A stretch of DNA of 64,000 nt from Floccularia luteovirens. Taxonomy: Eukaryota > Basidiomycota > Agaricomycetes > Agaricales > Squamanitaceae. The translations under genes and the position numbers were made by a program. Below the pieces are notes generated by a model. That model was not told where the DNA came from and did no database searches. It saw only the letters and a list, made by a program, of their open reading frames with translations. Below, in pieces: positions 56,608 through 64,000 of this stretch (positions within the stretch are counted from its first letter, which is position 1; every line of letters begins with the position of its first letter). The stretch spans positions 1,798,001-1,862,000 of the forward strand of contig VSJF01000002.1 of the NCBI GenBank assembly GCA_009739215.1. Reading direction: 5' to 3'.

Positions 56608-58452
56608 ATGGCATCCAGTCTGTCAAAAGAACTAGGACTTGATAATAAGCTTGGAGTGCTTTTCATAGGAACTGTGATAGCAAGCGCGTAAGTGGATTAG
56701 AACACCAATCTATCTCCTGGATGGTTAACGTGATTCCTAGTATTTACGGTATAACTTGTTTACAAACATTCATTTACCACCGAAGCAGATCGAATGACAA
56801 GCTCCTTTTCAAATTTACTGTAGGTCTGCGTGACCATCTTCGAATCGAGTTCCTTACTCACAATAATATTGTCTAGATTTACTTCTTATGGTGCAGTGAG
56901 GTATAATGAACATATTATGGCGAATTCAACATATTTTAGGTTGCTTGATACGTTGCAACTTGCGTTTGTCGCCCATGCCATGTATTACTACTTGGTGACC
57001 AACTACGGTAACCCTCTCTCCTTGATAAGCCCAGCCTGGTACGAGTCTTCAATCATACCATGAACGTTTAGCTGACTATTATCCGCAGGAGCATACTGGT
57101 AAGGACAAAACAACCACTTAATCTCTACTGGAGAACTAAATACCAGCCTTAAAAGGCCCAAGTGTGCCTTTCTGTATGTGGGTATTGATCATGTCCTACA
57201 AGTCTCCTTACGCTTGAACCACTTAGACGATTAGTGATCTGATCATAAGAAGGTGCATTATTTGAACATAAGTGTTGTGCGATTCCTATCTTACCTATTT
57301 TTAGTATTTTTGCAAAACGCGTTTACATCAGTGTGTAATACTCTATTTTATGGCCGACGGCCCACTCACGAATTGTGCAGTTACAAAAGGAAACAAAATA
57401 CTTCTTACAGTTATTGTGAGTACTTCAACGTTGACGTATAACCGCAAATAAACTGACTGGGAATACGTTAAGATTATTGCTACACTCGTTCACACGGGTA
57501 AGGATTCTGTACTCAGAAAGTTAGAAGTTATACTAATAGCACCGCAACACAGTGACTGGCTTAGGTGAGTTCAGCATGTATACAGCAAGTCGTTCGACTG
57601 AGAAAATAATTTTTATTAGCATTTGCTAGCAAATCGTGAGCTCCGCAGTTGGTTATTTATATCGCAAAGACTAAACATTAAATTCGAAAGATTCCAACAC
57701 CGCACTTTCGCCTACTTCCCAACGATTTCAGTTCGTTTTCAAGATCTTCTTATACTCTGTTCTTACTTATTTTTTCTCAGTGGTTGATGTACACTGCTCT
57801 AGCCAACGGAACTGCAGCCGATATTCTCACAGCCGCTACATTGTGTATTGCCTTGTCTCGTAGCCGCACGGGCTTCCAGAGGTACGAGTTTCCTTCTGTT
57901 GGGTTATTCGATACTAAGCCACTTTAAAGAACCGACAACATTGTGAATACCCTGGTACTTTACGCCGTCAACTCATGTATGTTGTCATTGTTTTATCCTA
58001 CGGTTATCGATCCGTTCCTGACTTTTCGCCCCATCAAGGTGTTCTCACATCGTAAGTGTAAGGTAAAACTGCTCTTGGCCATAACTGATTTTGCCATTCG
58101 TAGACTTGCTGCAACTGGTACACTCATGACTTATGCTATCTGGCCTGATGAATTCATCTTTATGGCAATCTTTTTCTCCCAGAACAAATGTATGTGCATA
58201 CCCTTCATTTTGTTATTAGCAGATTGCTAAGATGTACCACTAGTGTTCTTTAACAGTTTACTGTCCACCCTGAACTCTCGGAAAAGCTTGAGAGAGAAGG
58301 TCTCCGGTGTATCAGATATCGCTCTTGGTTTATCGGGTACACAGATTTCTAGCTCTGGACGTACACATGTCGGTATGACGTCTAAAGGGGCATATATGTC
58401 TCCGGGTCAACCAGAACCAGTAAGCTTTGCTCTACATACTACATGTGGTTAA
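56608..58452 (+). pseudogene. DUF6534-type membrane protein, middle part unclear, possibly decayed
   Basis: The start is the ATG at 56608 (MASSLSKELGLDNKLGVLF), and the exons resemble the agaricomycete DUF6534 family: IYGITCLQTFIYHRRSRSND, LLDTLQLAFVAHAMYYYLVT with NYGNPLSLISPAWSIL (near 56940-57102), then WLMYTALANGTAADILTAATL (near 57781), RTGFQR, LAATGTLMTYAIWPDEFIF (near 58105) and FFNSLLSTLNSRKSLRE (near 58245). Between 57103 and 57780 I cannot join the frames. LQNAFTSVCNTLFYGRR (57310-57360) looks like the expected central helix, but the following KGNKILLTVIV is in another frame with no usable intron between them. The gene is either broken or highly divergent in the middle. Confidence 0.6.
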
Positions 58453-59210
58453 AACCTGGTGTTTACAACCAGTCATGGTTAGCATGATTTATGAGGTCGG
58501 ATCTAAGGGGATGTAAGCTTTCTCTCACTTGCCACTTCTACAGTCAGTTCTTGTTGGGTCATCATGGTGGCAGTCGATATTTATCAAGGATTGTCGTGTT
58601 GCTCTTGTCGTTTTATTGCTGTGATCTACATGTATATATTCTTGGTTATGTCTCTGATAAAATGTGGATTGATCAGGGTTTCATATATGTATATGTTCGC
58701 GATTTCTAGGATCAATTTACCCCCCTCGAAATGTAAAGTAAAACATCTGATGCTGATCGACACAATCGAGTCGTGTGCTAACGGGGGGGGGGAATGGGCA
58801 TCTCATTTTGGAGCTGGAAATCACAGCTTCTGTCCCTGAATATCCTTGCGATCTCTGGCTTTCAGCGGTAAATCAACGGGATTGATCTGACTTTTGGTGC
58901 TGCTGGGTGCGTTGTAGTACATACTTTGAAATCCAATTTTGCTTATCGTTTGGTTTGGCTTCGTATCCAGAATCCTGGTATTATGGCGGTCCCACAACAC
59001 CAGGACTCTGGATATGAAGACAGCAGGATGACCATATAATCCAGTCGTGTGTAGATAAGAGTTCGAAAAGACAACCATGGTCATGACCAAGTAATACTTT
59101 GATTTGGTGTCGCAAGTATGTAATCGACTTCGTTTGATTATGTAATACGAACTGTGCATGTCATTCCGAAACATCCACTCTTTACACCAAATCTTCTGAC
59201 TGAATATTGA
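58453..59210. other. Gene-poor stretch before PPT1
   Basis: These 758 bases hold a G10 run at 58783-58792 and an open minus-strand frame (59174-58821) with the motif ISRVLVLWDRH. The motif loosely recalls fungal DUF6533 membrane proteins but has no membrane segments around it. Confidence 0.35.
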
Positions 59211-60389
59211 ATGGCTATTCGACCCTTCGTGCTCTTAACTTTGGTGCTAACATTGACAATTTCTGCGCTCTGTAAGCCACTGCAAAAACCACGTTCACTC
59301 GTGCTCTGGCATGGTCTAGGTAGATACATATCCTTGTGAAATGTTGTTGCACTGCTTGAGCTTCAGTCTAGGAGACACTTATTCATCCCCGGGCGTGTCC
59401 CAATTTATATCTGAAATCAAAGAGATGCATCCCGGAATTTATGTTCATTCAGTTTGTCTTGACAAGGATCCAGACATGGATAAACGAGCTGGGTTTGTAT
59501 GTCAATTTTTTCTCCCTTTCGCGGGATCGGACACTCAGACCATTCCAGTACGGGAATGTTAATGACCAAATTGATTTTGTCGCCAATCAACTTGCTGAAA
59601 TCCCAGAGTTGAGCAATGGATTTGATGCTATTGGGTTCTCTCAAGGTTTGCCTTTATTTCAATTGGCAATGTATACTTAATAATAATGTTTCTCTGAAAT
59701 ATAGCCGGACAGTTCCTACGAGGATATGTAGAGCGTTACAACTCACCACCTGTAAACAACCTCATTACGTTCGGCTCACAGCATATGGGGATATCTGATA
59801 TACCTGCTTGTCGAGCATACGATTTACTTTGTCAAGTTGCTCGTCGTGCAACTAAAAGTGCTGTGTATGGTGAATGGGCACAAAGCAACCTGGTTCAGGT
59901 ACTATTCATATTACTGCTATCATTTCTCCAACTCTTAGGTTCAAACTGTAGGCACAATATTTCCGAGATCCTCATAATATGGAAGGATACCTTTCAGCAA
60001 ATCATTTCCTTGCATCAATCAATAACGAGTTATCTGGTCTACGGAACGCAAGTTATGGAAGAAATCTTGCGTCATTGAACAAATTTGTTCTTATCATTTT
60101 CACTGAAGATGAAACAGTGATTCCGAAGGAGAGCTCATGGTTTGGCTCAGAAGCAGTCGATGAAATGAATGATCTGGCAGTACAACGCGTTTTAGAGGGG
60201 TATGAGCCTAAAAAGACTATTATACCGATGCGAATGCAAAGACTTTACACTGAGGATTGGATAGGCTTAAGGGAATTGGATGAGAGGGGTGGTGTTGTAT
60301 TTGAAACCTGTAAAGGGGGGCACATGCAGATTGGGGATTGTTGGCAGGAACTAGTTCGCAAGTACGCGGGCGGGTATTTCCATGTTTAG
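59211..60389 (+). CDS. PPT1: Palmitoyl-protein thioesterase (PPT1)
   Basis: PPT1 removes palmitate from cysteines of lipidated proteins in the lysosome or vacuole. The ATG at 59211 begins a signal peptide (MAIRPFVLLTLVLTLTISAL). Motifs follow: LVLWHGLGDTYSSPG over the first intron, the nucleophile region GFSQAGQFLRGYVERYN (Ser in GFSQ, near 59634-59730, across an intron), ITFGSQHMGISDIP, AQYFRDPHNMEGYLS (spanning 59898-59990) and TEDETVIPKESSWFG with the acid Asp (near 60105). The catalytic His lies in CKGGHMQIGD (near 60310). All three catalytic residues are present. The C-terminus ends GGYFHV. Confidence 0.94.
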
Positions 60390-60544
60390 TAGTTACCATT
60401 GTTACCGAGTCACACGTGATTGTGACAGCCTGCAGGTCAAGGTGTGCGGCAACGTTATTGTTTATGTCGTTCAAGTCGTGGAATACAAGGCGACAAGGCG
60501 ATACAATCAATAAATAGCTAGCGAGGAGGCTTGCTATCTAACAA

Positions 60545-63500
60545 ATGGACAGTCTTACTCCTCATCCTCCTCCCCGCCTAAGACTGTCGAGGCATTCGCC
60601 ATCTTCCATTCATGATTTCAGCAACGTTTCATTGTCTTCATCCCAATCAGGTCCTTCGCGTCTTCCTGAGCTTTCTCGACTTATAGATGTAAATCTTGGT
60701 GGTGCTACTACATTAATGCCTGATGATGACGACGAAGACCAATATCCTACGCCTAAAATGACTTCCCCGCCTACTCTCTTGTCTTCTCCTGTCGATACAC
60801 CTGCCGCTCGACTACGTGCCCTCTTATCACGCGTTCCCAACCATTCAAAGAGTCCTGTAATTACACAAGAATCTCATCCGCGGTCCCCTTCGGATCTGGA
60901 TTCAGATTTTGACCCTCCGGACTCTGTATCTGCAACTCCGAGCTTGGCCCGTGATAGTGTAAAAAATATATTCTCGTGGGCACTGCGCGATCCAGGTGGG
61001 ACCCCGCAGAAGGAGAGGAGGCGGAACAGCTTCGATGTGAGCGAGGCCGATGCAAGTCCGGAAGTCAACAAGGAAAGGACTGTGAACAGGGGGAAGAGAA
61101 AGAGTCTAAGTGATGATGAGATTGAAAATCACCCTAGTTTGTTCTACATACATCGCATTTGATATACCTGGCTCATATAATTACAGGGTCTTCTTACCGA
61201 AACCCCTCTTCATTCAAGGCATCGACCCAACCTTTGACATTGGATATCCTTCGGGAACGGTTCACCAATTCTCAAGAACAATCTAGCATACATTCACCGA
61301 TTGCTTCACAACGTCAACGTATGTATCTTCTCATTATACTTTGTAAACAGCTGAATGGTTATCGCACGTAGGCAACGCCACTCATGAAACTGTAGCATTT
61401 CCACACTACCAACCTAGTTCACGTACAACATCACCTACTACTATGACCGTACCTCAACCATCGTTTGTTATGTCTGTCAGTAGTTCTCAGCTTCAGCAAC
61501 ATTCAAGTACGTATTCTAATACAAATAAAAAGTCTAGTAATAACCTCCGCTCCAAGATTTGCTTGATGATGATTCCGAAATGAATCGTGTAATTGACGGG
61601 TTTGAAGAGTCTGAGCATTACAATGATGGAAAAGATCGTATGTCAATTTTCTTTTGGTACTTCTCGCTCATTGTTTGAGTAAAATAGCTGTATCCCCAAA
61701 CAATGTTGGAGCTCGGCCTGCGGGCAATCATGGATCAGAATCTCTCACCGCGTCCAGTAGTTCCAATAACTCACAGGGCCAAGCTACGCTGCAGCGTTCA
61801 AGTGCGTCATTTCCCGATATTAAATGAAACTTGGGTTCACAGGTTTTAATTATGCAGGGACACGATCTAGTTTATCCTTCACTAAATCGGGGCGCTTTGA
61901 AAATGGGAAGAGTAGCACATCTCACACACTGGAAGACCGGGATAGATCAAATGAGCAAGAACAAAATAATTCAACTAATTCTGTTCGGTCAAACTTGAGA
62001 CACAGCCCATCTGTTCCACAGATCTCAGCGCAAAAATCACATTCTCTATCGAGACGAGGCAGCTCTGCGTCAATTATGAGCACGGACGATCTATCTTCTA
62101 AAGGCAGCTCATTTGGGTCGCAAGCAGAATGTAAGATTTTCTACGCCGCCATTGCATAGCTTTATGGATCCTTTTCATAGATCGTGAGCGGTTACGAGAA
62201 TTAGAAAGAGAACGAAATATTGAACGGGAACGAGAATGGAACAAGCCAAAGTCAAAGGTCACCAGACCGTCATCAGCCCTAAGTATGCTGTCTCCTGCCC
62301 ATGGAGATCGTACGAGAACCCAGAGCTTCACGCGAAACCCCCGTCCAGACTCTGCGCAATCGCAAAACTCCACGGACCATGCATTACGCCGCCACAGTTC
62401 ATTCAACTCTGGCCGGTCAAGTGTCTCCTCTATTGGTAGCTCATCGAGGGCGAGTCAAGAAGATGAAGGCCCTGTCGATATAGTTCATGAAAGAGAGAGG
62501 AATTGGAATGCTCCACACCCAAAATGGCATCTTCCGTCAAAACAACAGCCTGATACTCCAACCTCACCTTCTGCATCCCGCCTTTCAACCTCTTTTGGTA
62601 ATCCCAAGTCTGAAGTACGTCCAAGAGCTGATAGTTTAAAGACGAAAGGGGCAGCGCGTCTTTCTCACCTGTCGCCTGACAAGCGGTCTTCAAATTCAAA
62701 TATGTCACATAATGAAAGACCTATGTCACCTTCCCCTGTCCAGTCATCGTCACAACAAGGTTCTCTCAAACCCACATTTTCATCTCCTAGGAGAAGTAAA
62801 TTACCACACAGCTCACCATCTACTACAACATCTAATGCTTTAAAGAGTAGAAAATCACTTTCTCCAACTCGACAAGAGGAAAGTCTACATCGTAATGGTC
62901 ATGCTTCACATTCCCGCATCCCCCTACCATCACCCACTCCTGATGGTGGAACGTTGAATAGGCGCAGTGCCTTTCCAACAACAGGCAGTAAGGCAATTAT
63001 ATTAGACAAGAATATTGAAACAACCCATAGACGAATTGAGGGTATAGGGTTCAATACCAATCATAATCATCTCGAAGTCAACCGTTCCAGTACGTCATCT
63101 ATAGTTATTTATACCAGTTAATAAAATATCCTGCTTTTTAGACAATGCAGACTCGTTGTCACAGGACAAGACACCCACCTTGCGTACGGTTTTGCCACCT
63201 CCTGACGTGCAACATTCACCAACAGAATCGGATAAGTCGAGTGATGAAGCGAGATTGCCAGACGCACTTTTGTTCCCCTTAACAGCAGAAGCCCGACCAG
63301 CTCAATTGCCACCCTTGCCTCCTCTTGAAGCTACATCTACCACTTCATACATCACAGAGACACCCTCCCGACCTGTATCATTAAGCAATTCAAAAGTGGA
63401 GTCTCCATCCCCTTCATCTCCCCAAGGTCTGCCGGAGCTTCCAGAACCCTCTTTATCTTCAGAAAGTGAAAATGAATCTGAAGGTACTCACGAGCTTCCC

Positions 63501-64000
63501 TTCACGCCTGCTAATGGACGAAAACTACGCGTAAGTTCAAACTGGACTGCTATGAAAACACCTAAGCCTCCAGGTGCATGGATGTCGACACCTAAGGAAT
63601 CGGATGTTCAGCTTACCCCAAGTGGTCATGATGTCGACCTAAAGCCAACAAATATCTATGCTACTCCTGCTCCCTCTTTTTCGCGCGCTACGACCCCTCT
63701 CATTGCTCCGACCCCTGGTCTTCCTGGGGCATGGACAGCGACCCCATCGGTGAGGAAGAGCACCTTAAAAGTCCGTTTCGACCCGGAACCTCCATCACAG
63801 AGCTCTGGTGTCAAGTCGGAAAATGTACCGATTGATGTTCGTAATGAGTTGTCGCACGACAACACGGATACTCCAGATAATTATTCAGGCCCTCAAACCA
63901 CCAGCGAGTCAGAGTCCCCTGCTCCAAATCATTTCGAGCCTGAAGAGCGCCCGAAAACGCCAGATCTAAAAACTCCCATAACACCAGCTCGGAGTCCGCG
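60545..64000 (+). CDS. Long disordered Ser/Pro-rich protein, possibly Cut12-like, cut by window end
   Basis: The start is the ATG at 60545 (MDSLTPHPPPRLRLSRHSP), and many short introns interrupt the first half (near 61135, 61320, 61505, 61640, 61800, 62130 and 63090). The translation stays open to base 64000 and is nearly all Ser/Thr/Pro/Arg-rich. It has a charged stretch RERLRELERERNIERERE (near 62185) that could form a coiled coil, and later KTPKPPGAWMSTPKESD (near 63555) and APTPGLPGAWTATPS (near 63700). Repeated PPGAW/LPGAW with TP motifs recall the Cut12 spindle-pole family, but I rate this as a weak guess. Many SP/TP sites suggest cyclin-kinase control. The C-terminal half lies outside the window. 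Confidence 0.65.

Noticed and set aside
58821..59174. Minus-strand open frame with ISRVLVLWDRH
   Set aside because: The motif recalls DUF6533 proteins, but there are no membrane helices or flanking exons. It may be a relic, but the support is too thin to call.
60610..60840. Minus-strand open frame opposite the first exon of the long disordered protein
   Set aside because: It is an antisense shadow of Ser/Asp-rich coding sequence.

Overview
The window looks like nuclear DNA from an agaricomycete basidiomycete. The evidence is dense genes on both strands, many GT-AG introns of about 40-70 bases, coding exons often under 150 bases, and fungal families such as DUF6534 membrane proteins, a Hmt1/ABCB6 half-transporter, a Dal5-type MFS permease and Qri7. 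I recognised no rRNA, tRNA, CRISPR array or intact transposon. All exon models were made by eye from reading frames and splice sites, so small terminal exons may be missing.

Layout. 1-772 (-): 5' part of an unknown Ser-rich protein. 1116-2593 (+): Qri7, mitochondrial tRNA t6A synthesis. 2815-7588 (+): Rdh54/RAD54B helicase with two DUF2439 modules. 7908-10582 (-): membrane-anchored amidohydrolase. 11454-14233 (+): Hrd1 ERAD ubiquitin ligase. 14811-16339 (+): queuosine salvage protein. 16747-17191 (-): a 93-residue four-exon orphan. 18261-21165 (-): NAD kinase. 21633-23705 (+): unknown helical protein. 24079-24392 (+): small protein. 25438-27505 (+): MFS permease with a frame break. 27754-32001 (+): Hmt1/ABCB6 ABC transporter. 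32856-33691 (+): glycine-rich RRM protein. 34121-36550 (+): PDK1-type kinase with a PH domain. 36739-37937 (-): Ilv6. 38087-41442 (-): COG5. 41587-43065 (+): CipC/DUF3759-like protein. 43576-44353 (+): four-helix membrane protein. 44677-46047 (-): chitin-binding-like plus DM9 lectin-like fusion. 46708-47271 (+): MPC2. 47379-48110 (-): Apq12-like. 48753-49432 (+): small CxxC protein. 50439-51880 (+): DCAF7/WDR68. 51976-54396 (-): concentrative nucleoside transporter. 56608-58452 (+): DUF6534-like protein, possibly decayed. 59211-60389 (+): palmitoyl-protein thioesterase. 60545-64000 (+): long disordered protein, cut by the window end.

Most genes are ordinary housekeeping functions without operon logic: tRNA modification (Qri7, Qng1), ER and Golgi quality control (Hrd1, COG5), mitochondrial metabolism (MPC2, Ilv6), DNA recombination (Rdh54), signalling (PDK1, DCAF7) and transport (MFS, ABC, CNT). 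COG5 and the CipC-like gene share a 144-base divergent promoter containing TGACGT sites.

I did not find a clear multi-gene novel system. The best leads are the four-exon orphan at 16747-17191, the chitin-binding/DM9 fusion with a reading-frame conflict, the doubled DUF2439 module in Rdh54, and single-base frame breaks in otherwise intact genes.
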